Positions 22,291 to 37,681 of a stretch of 64,000 bases of DNA are shown here, one piece after another. The first letter of the stretch is position 1; each line of letters opens with the position of its first letter. The notes beneath the pieces are model-generated. The model worked only from the letters and a program-made list of their open reading frames with translations, had not been told where the DNA came from and searched no databases. The translations under genes were made by a program, and so were the position numbers. Source of the stretch: Mastigias papua (Eukaryota; Cnidaria; Scyphozoa; Rhizostomeae; Mastigiidae); contig OZ025283.1 in NCBI GenBank assembly GCA_964019165.1, positions 1,867,501 through 1,931,500 on the forward strand, given 5' to 3'.

Positions 22291-24490
22291 TCTTGATATA
22301 TGAATATGATATAACTGACATATGACCTTACATTTCCAAATGGCATTTTCTCAAAATGGCAGTTTTTGTTCACATGGGTTCCTTGGAGCAGTGATGCAGA
22401 GAATACTATAGAACCTATTGCAGTGACACTTTCAATGTAGATTTGGTATAGGGATTAGAGTGCAGCCTTGAAAGGATTTTTGGCTCTTTTGTTCCATGTT
22501 GTAGGTGCAGCTTATGTTATCCAAGAGAGTTGGGAAATAGTGACCACAACTCATTTCTTATGTTGATCATTTATTTATTGAAAAAGTATTTTAGATAGCA
22601 AAATTCCATCTCGACATTCGAGAAAGTCTTCATCTGTCCATGGTAAAACTTTGAGAACAATAGCACTTATATTCTGTATTTTAGAGCTGAATCATCATTT
22701 TCTCAGTCTTGGGGAGCCACTATTGGTGGTCATGGTAACAAGACACCACTTTTGACCTTGAACAATTGTTGGAATGTCCTTGTACCCTCTCCAGTTTACA
22801 CTTTAAGGTGATTTAGCTATAACAAGCTCATGTTGTAAAAAATGTTGTAAAAGGTACTTAGTGCCTTAACGTGGTATTGAAAAGCACTGTACATGACCAA
22901 AAACTATGTATGTCCTGGAAGTCTCACCCTGCCCCTCTTTGACAAGGTAGGACAGTATCCTTTGTCTAGGACAATTTTCAAGTCAATACCTTGTATTTTG
23001 AGTCAACATGCATTTAAATATTCTTGCAAACAATAACTTTACGAACATATTTCAGTGTCGTTTTGGTTGGCATGGCCACAAATTTCCAAGTACACGCCAG
23101 TATAATCATTTTCCATATACATGTAAGAAACAGACAACTTATCACACCTCACAATGTTTTCGAATAAATCATCACATGCAAGAAAACTAATGCTTCCAAA
23201 CAAGTAGCAGTTCAAAGAATTATGATACTATAATAGTAAAATAACATCCAAGTCCGTTGTGAACGCTGATGGCAATTAAAGGATTTGCGTTCCTAGCTTT
23301 TTATATGTACAGTCTTTCATGTATGTTTCACCATAACCAGTACCACAATCAACCCTTTATGACTTTTAGATGTCTAAAATGCAAATGATGCATAGATTAG
23401 CACTTCAAGTTCTCAGTATTTATTTCTCATCCTGTAAGGCTTTAAAATAATGATAGGAACTTAACTTTCATTTGCAATGTGTACTCAGAATAAACAATGC
23501 TCCAATTTCGATCCTTTCTGATGCAATCAGTTGGTGCATTGTATCTGAAGGGAAATGTATGAAAAAAGGATGTGCTGTTGCCAGCAGATAATGTAATTGA
23601 AAATGCTATATCTTTAACATATGCTAGTACAGAAGTAGCCATAAACATGATTAAATATCTTCCAAGTTTGCAGACTTGCTACGGTACTAGTATCTATGTT
23701 GGTCACACCTCATTGGGAAAGATTCTATCAATAAATAAAACTGCATGGACGACAAAAGAAAGTAAGGACAAGGCAGGTATTATAATGATCTCAGTTGCAA
23801 TTCCAGATTTTAATCAAATATATTACTATTTGTGGTACCTCTCTACTCTATATGTAGTGTATAGAAATAGTTTCAATCTTCAAAATCATAGCTCATAATG
23901 TGCAACTAAGGATAATCACAAGATGTACCAACAATATCGTATGGATAAACAAAGCCAGGCAAGGCTTTAAGTCAATTGTATGGAACTCAAGTCCTTCTTC
24001 ATGTATCAGAAATAATTTAAATGCACATATCCTTCGTTCCATAAGAAGTGTCAGGGAACATCCCATGAGTCCATAAGACTAACTTCAACGTGAAATATGA
24101 ACTACTTTATAACACAGAAAAGCATTATGTACCTAAAAATGTTTGTTAGCATATCTTCTCTATAGGAATCATTTTTAATGACTTTTTGAACTTTAGAAAA
24201 GGCAGAATATAAAGCTTACATTAGGAAATTAATTAATACTTAAATACTAATGACATATTACGAAATTTATAATTTTTCCAACAAATGTACTGTCTATATG
24301 AAGCATTTTAAAAAAAGTTCTGTCTAAAACGGAAAGAACTTGTGATTTGATCAGAAGGTAATGTTTGAGTATCCCAAATATCCTAATGTCCTCTGCTATC
24401 ATGCTATCAAATCACCACTTTCAACACCAATATATGTGCTGAGGCAAAATCCACAGATGGAAATTGGTGCTGTTTGCTCCTACACGAGGC
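22291..24490. other. 2.2 kb without a recognisable gene
   Basis: The longest frame (23572-23898) resembles nothing I know and starts without an ATG-based context I can support. The rest is AT-rich with short frames. Confidence 0.45.
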
Positions 24491-25208
24491 CTATGTTTTA
24501 TCTTTATCTTGCTGTAAAACAAGTATCTTAATGATTTGCACAGGAACAATGGACGACTTGGAACTTTGTTCACTTGTGAGAGATGTTGTTACAACTGCAG
24601 TAGTCGAAGCAGTAGAAGAATGAACAGAAGAGGTTTGAAAAGAAGGGAGATTAATACTTAATGTACAGATAGAGATCAGTGTAGCTTTGGTATTCTGGGA
24701 AACTTGATGATTTCGGTTGTTAGTGCGCACAACCTGGGAAGATGAAGAAGAAGCAGAAGAAGCAGCTGTGCTACAAGTTGCCTTCGATGTTAATGCAGGT
24801 AGTTTGAAGAGATGGCCATCACAGACTGAGCAGGATGTAGTCCTTTATGTGTAGTGGTACATCATGCAGAGGTGGTTGTTTTGTGGAACATCCACTGATG
24901 ATATAGGTGAGGAAGGTTGGTTAGAAGTGATTTTCCTCAAGACACTATCATTTTGTGGTGGAGAAGCGAAAGTAGTTGATGATGGCGGAGAAAGTTCACA
25001 GGTGTATGATGATGGTGGATTAGAAAAGGTAAGGGAAGGAGAAGGCACACATGCTGGACACTCATTGGACAGACTAGCTCCTGTACTTGGAAGTATCCCG
25101 TCGGAAGGACTAGCTGTTTTAAGTGGAAGACTTGTTTCTTTCGGCGTAATGTCTACAGTTTCTGTATGTGAATGGACTGGAGATTCTTTGTCTTATAGCA
25201 AGACATGA
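24491..25208 (-). other. Ser/Thr/Pro-rich open segments, minus strand
   Basis: Two minus-strand frames (24491-24730 and 24845-25048) encode Ser/Thr/Pro-rich low-complexity peptide (SSVHSSTASTTAVVTTS; ELSPPSSTTFASPP). They might be exons of a mucin-like host protein or chance from a biased composition. I recognise no domain. Confidence 0.25.
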
Positions 25209-25211
25209 AAC

Positions 25212-25849
25212 GGCAATGTATGAAGACCAGTTGAACGAGGACAAGAAACGGCAATATAAATAATGTAACACTCAGCTGTAATCAATAAGCAAATTTTCAT
25301 TCAAACTCCATATCTTCATCATGTCTCTTTATCTTGATCATTTGGTCAATGATATTCTATAAATTGGGTTGAACAAGGTTAAGAAGACAAGCAACTTACC
25401 AGTGGAATCAGCTCTGCAGCGATTGTATATGCTGTGCAAAGAATTGCAATGCTAATACATATCTTGATAACCTAATACTGCTGCTGCCGTTAAGTCAACA
25501 TGATAATAGCAAATGATACTGTACATACATAACTCTTATATATACATCATATCTATGTAATATGAAGCTTAAAAGGTCTATACATTCCTATTGCAACACC
25601 AGTGCTCAGCATAAGCATAGCCGCCAAATGTTTGATTGGCTGAGGGCTCTGACAAAGTCTATTTTCTCCCAAACCTAAGTGACCAATCATTAAGCAGGAT
25701 TGTGACTACACGTGAGCTCCACAGCTAAGGTTAGGCCTATTTTCGGTGTTTTGGCATGTTTTTACCACCCTTCCTACAGAAAACATTGCATGCTTGGGGA
25801 GTTCGATTTTATCGCTGATTTTTTGTTCAACTGGTCTTCATACATTGCC
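25212..25849. repeat. 25 bp perfect inverted repeat pair
   Basis: The sequence at 25212-25236 (starts GGCAATGTATGAAGACC) is repeated exactly, inverted, at 25825-25849. The arms bound about 590 bp with no gene. No target duplication is evident. Confidence 0.7.
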
Positions 25850-25892
25850 ATTTAACCTATATTGGCACCGCCGTGCATTCTCAAATGGGAAG
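25611..25892 (-). repeat. Dispersed repeat, inverted copy of 32627-32905
   Basis: About 280 bp here match 32627-32905 on the opposite strand, from the segment with AGCCAATCA and CAATCCTGCTTAATGATTGG through CTTCCCATTTGAGA. Non-coding; probably an interspersed element family. Confidence 0.8.
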
Positions 25893-26104
25893 GGAACAGG
25901 ACCCATCTAACCATTGAGACTTTTTTCCTTTCATTTTTTCAATACTTATCCATGGCTCTCTATCAGCGAGAATATATATTGATGTAGACTAAAATACATA
26001 AGCATGCTACAATATATCAGCTATAATACATAGTGATATAAAGTAAAATACATAAGCATGCTAAAGCAAAACGTAAACAATGAAAACTACTATATAAGAC
26101 TCAA

Positions 26105-26641
26105 AAGTAAATAAATGCTGCTCCTCCTAGAGACCGTGCTTTTGGGAAGTTGCTATTTGTTAGTGTAGCAAGTACGCTTTTAGTTTTCATTTGAACTCGG
26201 ACATTGTGTGACTATCTCATCCCACAATTTAGCAGCAGAATAGTGAAAACTTCTTTTGACAAATTCTAGGTTCTGCTTTGCGAATGTTGATATTATGTTG
26301 ATATTGATTTATTATGACTATTAAATAAGCTACCCCATAGTTCATTTCTATATCTAAGATGAGATTCAACAAGGGCTCTGTAGACTAGTTCTTGCTTGAT
26401 TTTAGGTAAACTATTTGATAGTTTGCACATTGAGGATAGCCCATTTTTACTTTTGTCCTTCAGACTTTGTATTGTTCAGTCCAAGGTAAATTTTCATCAA
26501 TGGATAGCCCAAAGTATTCTACTTTCTGAATCCTTCTTATCGAATACTCTTCTATCTTTAGTTGCACTGGTTGCTGGATACTACTAAGTTGCTTTTAGTG
26601 ATCCACGATCAGGAATTCGGATTTGCCAGCACTAAGACTAA
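26105..26641 (-). pseudogene. LINE reverse transcriptase C-terminal fragment
   Basis: On the minus strand a jockey/CR1-like tail is readable: SAGKSEFLIV at about 26610-26640, VEYFGLSIDENLPWTEQ near 26490, VESHLRYRNELWG near 26350 and KRSFHYSAAKLWDEIV near 26215-26265. Several stops and shifts interrupt. Upstream it abuts the MITE at 26642, which appears to have inserted into it. Confidence 0.75.
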
Positions 26642-27467
26642 AGCCTGGTTTCCATATGATCGCTAGGATCACTGGCGATGCAAGGATCGCACAATTTTGT
26701 GACCAGCAATCCTTGTGTCTTAATGGAAACTGCCTGTTCACATTTGCGAGCAATCCGTCTGTCAACAGCGATCCCTGCGATCAAGATAGAAAATGCTCTA
26801 TCTCAGCGCTCCTTGCGTCGACAGATTTTTGTAATGGAAACCGAATGTCACGAATTCCGACAATCAAGACCTCCCTGTCAATCAAGACCTCCCTGTCAAG
26901 TGATAAGCCTCTGTCTATTCACCAGCATGGGACTCAAAATTATTAGTAATCCAATCAAGCTATTGGGAAAACCCACTGATCTGTGTGAAATCCCTAATGA
27001 CCTGAGATTTAATGCAATTCCGGAAAGTAACTGTTAAACGAGGTTTTATCATACGTTTAGAAATATCTGCGTATGAAATGTACCCAAATCTGTTCTTATT
27101 TGCAAAACCTGTCTTACCCAGAATCTATGCTTCCTTTCGATTTGATGGTCTTCTACTTTCTTAAGCAATTACAGTAATACAAAGCAAGTAGCTTGTAGCA
27201 GAAATCCGTCAATATCTTCCTCGTATTCATCCACCGTTTTGATAATTGTGCTATTTGGCGCCAATATTTAAAGTGTGCACTCACAGTGCACAGTGGCTAG
27301 TAAACCGCATGACAAAAGGATCACTGTTGCATATTGGTTTCAATTTTGTGCGATCCCTGCGATCATATGGAAACCAAATGATGCAAGGATCACTGTGAGA
27401 TGTTGGTCATACAGTTGTGCGATCATTGTGTTGACAGCGATCCTAGCACTTATATGGAAACCAGGCT
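26642..27467. mobile_element. 826 bp MITE, same family termini as 5415-6071
   Basis: It opens AGCCTGGTTTCCATATGATC and closes with TATATGGAAACCAGGCT, with further inverted similarity (GATCGCTAGGATC). The left flank is TAA (26639-26641), the right flank TAC, a likely mutated TAA. The interior has many GATCACTG/GCGATC motifs in both orientations and no credible gene. The outer bases match the MITE nested in the gypsy integrase. Confidence 0.8.
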
Positions 27468-27470
27468 TAC

Positions 27471-28835
27471 GCTTCAAATCCACACCGAGATGTTGGCTAG
27501 TTCCTGAGAAAATAGCATTACCTAAATGTCTCTAAAGCAGTGCTTTGAGTAAAATGGTGAAAGCACTACTGAAAAGCTTGTTACTTCATTTAAATTAGGT
27601 CACATACCTATATTCACTATGTCCCAAAATCAGTTTCTGTACTGGGATTCGGATGTGCAGTGCATGCAGATGACGACAAATATCATTCATAAATCAAGTC
27701 ACAATCTTTCTTTGGGCAAAGCCACTTCCTATTCCTCTATGAGCACTGTTCTTTATCAAGTTCTCAATACTACCTTCTTTATCTCAGGAGTATCAAAATA
27801 AATAGTTGATTCCATTCAATCAGTCATTGTCAAAGATCTGCTTTCATTCTGCCATGCCTTCAACACTTTTTAAATGTATTGCACAATGAAACTGACGACT
27901 ACAATTGCGCAGTCTAGGACTGGAGACGAAAACATCATTTAAAAACGGCAGGAAAATTTTAGGAGAGGGCGTTTTCGTAACATTTAGGTAATAGTTCGCG
28001 TTATCAAAACAAACTCGGAATGCCTAGAGGAAAAAAGAAATCATGCACAAATATTCTTCATTTCAAATGGAATTGTTCTTCTGCAGTTTTACTCAATTTG
28101 AAAGATAAACGTGGACCTGCAAATGTTTTCTTCAAAGCATTCGTATACAATAATTCCAAACATGGCCTAGTCTGCACCGACTGTTTATTGACATGTCCTA
28201 TCAAACAAGAATATACGGTAAAGCTGCCAAACAACTTCCAGCATCTTCCCTCTTTTAAAAAGGCGACTATAAGTGGCGTTTTTTTAAAGTACATTCATTT
28301 CTGCACAGTTTGAGGTATTAACTATTCAATCTTAACGTAATGCGGGAAGTTTATTTTCTCTCAGAAAACTCTTGTGTGTTGGAAAATTGTTGAACTTTTT
28401 CAGCATTTTCCATACTTCAAAGCTTAATAAAATTTTGGTTTTATGACCAAACACAACAGGGCCACTAGATACATCTGTAAATATCGTCTCAAAGGGCACT
28501 GTATGAATGGTCATTGTTATTGGTGTTAGATGCATGCTTTTTATTTTCTAAGGAACCTAGCTCAAGGCCTAGTTCCAAACGTTCCTTATTTCTGGATCTT
28601 CAATGTTCAAACTAAAAGACTATTTCCATTTCAGGGAAAAACTTCTTTTGTTACAGTAAAATATACAGCACCTTTTTTCATTTTACTTATTTATTTTTAT
28701 TTCCAAGTGTGTGAAAATACATCGCAACATATAACTGTCTAGAACTTAGCACTCTGGGAAACCCTGGCCCCTTCCTTGATTCCTATACTACAGAACAACC
28801 CCTTTATGACCATAAATTCAACCTGAAAAGGGCAA
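27471..28835. other. Mostly non-coding; one unrecognised frame at 28020-28313
   Basis: The frame 28020-28313 starts with an ATG (MPRGKKKSCTNILHFKWN), is 97 residues and has four Cys in a CTDCLLTC-containing region. It lies 0.5 kb before the family gene at 28836 and might be its N-terminal part, but I cannot show a link. Otherwise nothing is seen. Confidence 0.4.
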
Positions 28836-31755
<2,920 letters not shown>

Positions 31756-32626
31756 AGTCCAAAGTGGACTTATTCAAAAACAGCTGTTTTAAAAGCTACT
31801 AGTACACCAATAAATGCCCTACTACTATACAAAAAATAAACTTACAGGGGTCCCTCATTGTAACTGATTACTTGAAGTCTTAAAAGAGATCCAAGATAGA
31901 GGGAAAGGAAACTCTGCCCAAAGTTCTCCAAATGTCTCAAAATGAAAAGATTGTCATGTCTACAGAAACCGTTTCCACTAGCTATATGCAAATGAACATC
32001 CTTCATTATTTACGACTTATTTTAATAACGAGCAATGTCATAGGCAGTTGAAATAGGAAGCCAACTTCAGCCATATGTACACATCCTAAAAGTGTACAAT
32101 AGTCACCTAATCAATAGTCATTGTAACAGGACATCAGTCATATCCCTGATAAGACAAGTGTGTTTTTAAGTAGGCCTTGCTCTTGTCCGGACCACACTGA
32201 GAAACAAGGCAGCAGTACGTATTTGATTACTGCTATCGAAAGCCATCTGCACGCAAAGTAGTTATGACTGCACGAGAATTTCTATGTTGTATCACAGAAT
32301 ATGCACTCTGCACGTCCAATAAGTGCCTATGTAACGAATGCATGCATGCTTGCTTGGCAAATCAGCATGCGAGAACTCACTTCAAAAACTGCCATGATGC
32401 TCAGAGTAGTGTCTACATCGACATCCTCTTGGCTTACTAATACATAGTCAACACGTTGATAAGACTTTGCTGAATGATTGACAATATTAATGATATTAGA
32501 TATAACTTTATTGAAGATAAAAGTAGTACCTTTCAAACTACTGATTTAGAACCTGAACTCGCAAGGCTGTTATGTCCTTTTCTATCATATGCTGTCCGTC
32601 CAGTGTAATGAAACTGCACTCATTAT
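31756..32626. other. No gene seen
   Basis: Begins with AAAACAGCTGTTTTAAAAGC at 31777, a near copy of 10961-10980. The rest has only short frames. Confidence 0.45.
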
Positions 32627-32905
32627 CTTCCCATTTGAGATCGCATGGTGGGGCCAATATAGGTTAAATGGCAATGTATGAAGACGAGACGGACAAAAAA
32701 TCAGCAATAAAATCACACTCCTCGGGCGTGCAATGTTTGAAGGAAGGGTGGTGAAAACATGCCAGAACGCCGAAAATAGGCCTAAATGTAGCTGTGGAGC
32801 TCATGTGTAGTCACAATCCTGCTTAATGATTGGTCAAGTAGGTTTGGGAGAAACTAGACTTTGTCAGAGCTCTCAGCCAATCAAACAGTTGGCGGCTATG
32901 CTCTC
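32627..32905 (+). repeat. Dispersed repeat, copy of 25611-25892
   Basis: Starts CTTCCCATTTGAGA and matches the inverted copy 7 kb away over its length, including GGCAATGTATGAAGAC. Confidence 0.8.
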
Positions 32906-33069
32906 AGCATATAGATATGGGCTCAAGAACAACTCAACCAGTTGTTCTTTTCATAACCTGCTATTATTCACTACAATAGAATAGTCATGATGTTTATCAA
33001 CAAAAACCACAAATTAACAAACTATCAAGTATCATCTTCATTGTGCTAAATACTTCTGATTTCAAACAC

Positions 33070-34262
33070 CCACGTGATGACTTATACATTTTCCCTCTTA
33101 GTTCTTTTACTTTGTTGTGTGCTGCTAATGGATTTCTATAGATTTCTTTCTCTATTTCATCATATTGCTTGTTCTACCACACTTCTTTGTCCTCTTTACA
33201 TTTCTCCTTTTATTGCAATGTCCAGTTCTTTGTATTTTGATGCATCTTTTCCTTCTAGCTTTCTTCACTCTTCCACCATATCAAGAATAGAATCAGTCAT
33301 TCATTTCTGTTTCTGTTTAGGCTTGATTTTAGGTATCATTTCTTCTGCACTTATCTTCAATACCTCATCGGAAGCTCTCCATTCTTCCTCAAAATCTTCT
33401 GTGTGAAATATTTGTAATTTTTCAAACCTGTTTGATACTTTCAACTGAAATTCCTTTCTTACACTAATATCTTTGCGCAGTTTCCTAAGCTGATATTTTG
33501 CCTCTTGTTTAGCTACTTGTAGCTTACGCATTCTAATCAGACTTTTTGCTATAACTAGAGTATGGTTACTATTGATATCTGCTCCTGGGTAACTGTTACT
33601 CTTTTTCTAGCATTACACGATTGTTTATTGATCATAATGTACTCAATTTGATTATGGGTGTTTGAATTTGGACTGATCCATGTATATTTCATTTGGTTGT
33701 GATTCATACGTCTGGTATTTGTTATCACCATGTCATTCTCTTTGCACCAATCAACTAACATCCCTCCACAATCATTTTAAGCACCTGAACCATGTGGACC
33801 AACAATATCCGCCTCTTTGCATTCTCCTACTTTCGCATTCAAGTCTCCTATAACAAGAATGACATCCTGTGATGTACATTGTGACATAGCTGCTTCTACT
33901 TTGTCATAGAAACTGTCAATTTCATCAGTGTCTGCATCTGTAGGTGGTGCATATACTTGGATTACAGATATATAAACAGGTTTGCCTCTAAAGCTCACTA
34001 ATAGAACAATATCTGATAGTGCCCAGTATCCCATTATAGACTTTGATGTTGTTTCATCTATCAACATACCAGCCCCTCATTCATGTAGCTCTCCACCTGA
34101 ATATATAAATGTTTGATTACCAGCTATTATCTTGCCTGTTCCTTTCCATCTTGTCTCGCTAACTCCTAATATGGTTATATTGTATCTCATAGCTGCTCTT
34201 TTAAGTTTTCTGGACTGATATACCATGTGAACATTCCATGTTGCACCTCCAACTTCATTCAC
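33070..34262 (-). pseudogene. RTE-type LINE fragment: endonuclease domain, RT missing
   Basis: The minus frame 34262-33555 is open except for two stops and carries an AP-like endonuclease: ATWNVHMVYQSRKLKRA, LGVSETRWKGTGK (catalytic Glu), VIQVYAPPTDADTDEIDSFY and VIGDLNAKVG. A linker follows in shifted frames (FEEEWRASDEVLKISAEE) to about 33070. No reverse transcriptase follows. It would nick target DNA in target-primed reverse transcription. Most LINE copies lose their 5' end; this one keeps it and lacks the 3' part. Confidence 0.85.
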
Positions 34263-34849
34263 TTATTCAAAGCAGTCATTGGATAATGGTCTGGGCCCAC
34301 CTGCCGTGCATGGGTCACCCTACTGGGCAAGGCATTACTCAAGTTCTGAGTAGTCCCATTCACAACTAGAAATATTGACTTGCATGATTTGACTAGGCAG
34401 AATACGGAGGTAGTTTGCCTTTTCTTTCTTCTGGGTGTTTTTATCGAGACACCATCTCTATGTAAATGGCTGGTTTGCCTTTGCTTTCTTCCGGGTGTTT
34501 TTATTGAGACACCATCTCTATGTTAATGGGCAGTGATGTCCCACATGGACCCCGTCCTTTAAGTGGTAGTGGTTTCAGTGCCACATAGTATTTATTTACT
34601 CTCCTCACAAAGCAAGTCTGGTGGGATTGCTGGTTTAGTTGCCGACGACTCGACTGGAGAGAGGTTGTACCTGTAGCAGGCAAGGCTTGACCTGACTGTA
34701 GATGCTGCAAGGGCCCAAATGATTGATAGAGCTGTGCAGCTGCTCGGACTTTTTTGGCCCACGACACAAGGTAAATCTCACTCATATTCAGGTTTTCAAC
34801 ATGAGAGCTCTGAATGTATGACAAGGGCTGCCATGTTAAAGTCACGGAA
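34263..34849. other. 5' region of the RTE fragment with a tandem 60 bp duplication
   Basis: GTTTGCC...ATGTAAATGG at 34413-34472 is repeated at 34473-34532 with a few changes. This probably belongs to the RTE 5' untranslated region. A 114-residue minus frame (34501-34845) is not recognisable. Confidence 0.5.
34413..34532. repeat. Two 60 bp tandem units
   Basis: Two head-to-tail copies with the shared core GAGACACCATCTCTATGT and period 60. Confidence 0.9.
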
Positions 34850-35250
34850 ATTGAAGTGAAAGTGTCTACAAGCCAGAATGCCTCTATTTATCAGATATAA
34901 CATTAGATCTACTTTGGTGAACCAGTTGTCAAAGTATACTTTGTGACTAATGTATGGTTTGAGATACTTGCACAGTTCTGTTACATCCTATGTAGATTTT
35001 TTAAGCTAGTTGATTTCTTGGTCTTCATGTACTACCTCTTTCTGATTCCCTGCATACACAAAGAAATCATACATGAATCCAGATGACCCTATCTGTGCCA
35101 AGATGTTGAAACCCTTCTTGGATTGTTTCTTGGGGCTGTCCTGTTGTATTTTACTAAAATTTGTCTTTCAATGAGTTATTTGCTCATTCACAGACTGAGA
35201 CTCTTCTTGGCGTATTAGGATGGACTGTTGCCGTACTTACTCTACTAAGA
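34850..35250 (-). pseudogene. piggyBac transposase fragment A
   Basis: The minus strand reads EESQSVNEQITHSKTNFSK, KKGFNILAQIGSSGFMYDFF and HKVYFDNWFTKVDLMLYL, the central catalytic part of piggyBac transposases. The first catalytic Asp (normally S-x-DEQ) is Asn here (SVNEQ); the Asp of YFDNWF remains. Stops are present and both ends are lost. Confidence 0.8.
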
Positions 35251-35473
35251 CCGTTTTCTGCTAGTTGAATTTATTTGTGCGAAGGGACATTTTTCGAGTA
35301 TAGTTAATATTTCTGCTATTGGAAAAGCCATTATCCAGTAGAAATTGAATTTGGCAAATGCCAGAGAAGCAAATGGGTACAAACTTCCATACATTATTGT
35401 CTCCACTGACAGTTTTGGTCTGCAAAGTTGGCTATTGAAACCATACCTGGGAAGACTACAAGGGCTTCCTTAA

Positions 35474-37120
35474 CCCTCTGAGACCCCAGGTTACATATAT
35501 GTCACATACTTTTGCAACAGTTGCAAATATTTTTTCTGGAAATTTTAAGTTACTTGTCTACCACAAGAACCCACGGTGACATCACTGTCACACAACAACC
35601 ACAATTTGATGACTGTTACTCAGGAGATCCAATCACAATCACCTAACTCCAGCTATAGTGATCTGTTGTCTAAGTCCTAGAAGAAGTGGATATAGTTTGG
35701 GATACTTCCGTTAAAAATTGTACATGATTGTAGTGTGTACGTAATAACTGGATGATACAAAATACACAGGGTACTATATTGTTTGTAGAAACCACTTTGC
35801 TTCCTAGGAAGCATCTCCTCTAGAAGCTTGTTACATATATGTCACTTTGGGCTTAGGCCATCGTAGAATCATTCATTTCCTTCAGACTTGCTTCTTAGTG
35901 GTAACAAAAGTAGAATTGATTTTTTGCTGTCTAGCCAAGCAGACGAAGACAAACTGATGCTATTGCTGTTTAAAAATACAATCTACTTCATATAATGACC
36001 TATTTAATACAAAGTTGATAGGAACATATAGATTTTTTCTGTGAATTTTACTTTAGTTATAACAATCTTGTTTGTTATATTATTAATGGTAACAGAGCAG
36101 GTGATTTTATTGATAATAGCATGGCTGAGAGAGGCAAGTCAAGATTTAAAGGACTCAAAGATGCCCTTGAATTCATACTGAGTGGAGATGACAGTGAAAA
36201 TGAATTTGGCTGTGAAGATGATGAAAGTGATGACAACTTTGAGCCAGAAGTTAGTGATACCTTCTGTAGTGATGATGATATGGCTATAAATGAAGATAAG
36301 CTAAAAGCAACAAAACCAGTCTCTATCACACCAGAAGAACCAAGTAAAGTTCCACATGTTGCTTTAGAAAATGATGAAGTACAGACTTCAAATGAAGAAG
36401 CTCAAGAGGATTTTGTCACACATAAACAAAAAGTGCATCAGAAGATGATATACCATTGGTACAAGAAAGAATATGAAAGGGAAACACTAGTTTTTGAAGG
36501 TGAGCAAGTACCCCCTCCAGCTGATGGGTTTGTGGGAACACCATTGCAATACTTTAAGAAATTTAGTAGTGATGAAATGGTACAACATGCTGTAGATAAT
36601 ACAAACTTGTACAGTGCTCAAAAGAATGGTAAGTCTATCACAACCACTACCAAGGACATGGAGCAAGTATTTGGTATGTTCTTCCACATGGGAATTGTTT
36701 GTATGCCTGGAACTTGTGTCTACTGGGAAAATGAAACTCGGTATGGTCCTGTAGCTGATATACTGAGTAGGAACAGATTTCAGTCACTGCTAACCCTAAC
36801 TCATTTTGTTGATAACTTGGGAGTTGATGATGTAACAAAAATGCAAATAATTTGTGGAAAATCCTTCCTTGGTTAGCAATGCTGCGTTCTACTTGCTTGA
36901 AGATTACAGTGGAAGAGACACATTCAAGTGATGAAATGATGGTATCCTACAAAGGCAATTTTAGTAGAATTAAACAGTATATGAGAGGGAAGCCACATCC
37001 CTGGGGATTCAAAATATGGTGCAGGACAGGAGTGAATGGAATGCTGTATGATTTTGATGTATACCAGGGAGGAAATGCTGCCAAAAGAAAAACAAGTGAG
37101 CTGGGACTTGCAGGTGATGT
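35474..37120 (+). mobile_element. piggyBac element B, left end to break point
   Basis: TTAA (35470-35473) is followed by CCCTCTGAGACCCCAGG, a piggyBac-type terminus and target. TTACATATATGTCAC occurs at about 35491 and again at about 35830 as a subterminal palindromic repeat. The transposase starts at 36121. No right end is found; similarity stops near 37120. Confidence 0.8.
36121..37120 (+). pseudogene. piggyBac transposase B, truncated and frameshifted
   Basis: ATG at 36121 opens a 251-residue frame: an acidic N-terminus (Asp/Glu-rich, residues 20-60), then the PGBD domain (FGMFFHMGIVCMPGTCVYWE; LLTLTHFVDNLG). Near 36850 the frame shifts and continues KILPWLAMLRSTC, SSDEMMVSYKGNFS (first catalytic Asp kept), QYMRGKPHPWGFKIW and GMLYDFDVYQGG, ending abruptly at LGLAGDV (about 37120). 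The remaining catalytic Asps and the C-terminal Cys-rich domain are missing. Confidence 0.88.
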
Positions 37121-37681
37121 GAGTAGGTATAAAATGGTCGTTTGGGCCCACTGACCAATCAGATTGCAGTAGTTGGTTGATTATCCAATGAGATTCAAGG
37201 AAAAGATCACGTGACAAAGTGTCCAATGAGATTGGTTTAATTTGGGCACATTATATGACGTAATGTGACTGGGTGTATAATGTATGAATGGGTAGAAGGA
37301 GATTGGATAGGTAGATGTATGATAGGGATTGATGATGGATTGCTCCCCCCCCCCACCTGCAGCGCTGGCTCTGCATGGAATAAGGGCTCATATCGTGGAA
37401 TAGAGGCTCATAATGGATGTATTATGGTGTAGAAGTTTGGTTGACTGAATAGAGGGTGTTGAGTTTGATTGTAATAAGTGTAAATAGTGTGTAATGAACT
37501 TGGTTGACTTTGAGAATAAGGTAAGTTGTTTGTAGAGGCCCTACCCCCACATTTAGTATTCCTGCCTATGTTGCTGTATGAACGATGAAGTATGTATGTT
37601 ATTATGCTAATGTGGGGTAGTATTGACGTTACAAGAAGAGACAGTGTAGTCGTAAGAACAATAGATGGGATATAGGGAAAG
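37121..37681. other. Non-coding, with CCAAT-type motifs
   Basis: CCAAT occurs several times (about 37150-37235), with a C9 run near 37346 and the repeated phrase AGGGCTCAT/GAGGCTCAT. It might be a promoter region of an unknown gene. No coding frame that I trust. Confidence 0.35.

Noticed and set aside
33074..33406. Plus-strand hydrophobic frame resembling a membrane protein
   Set aside because: Antisense of the RTE linker region; hydrophobicity comes from complementing Lys/Glu-rich coding sequence.
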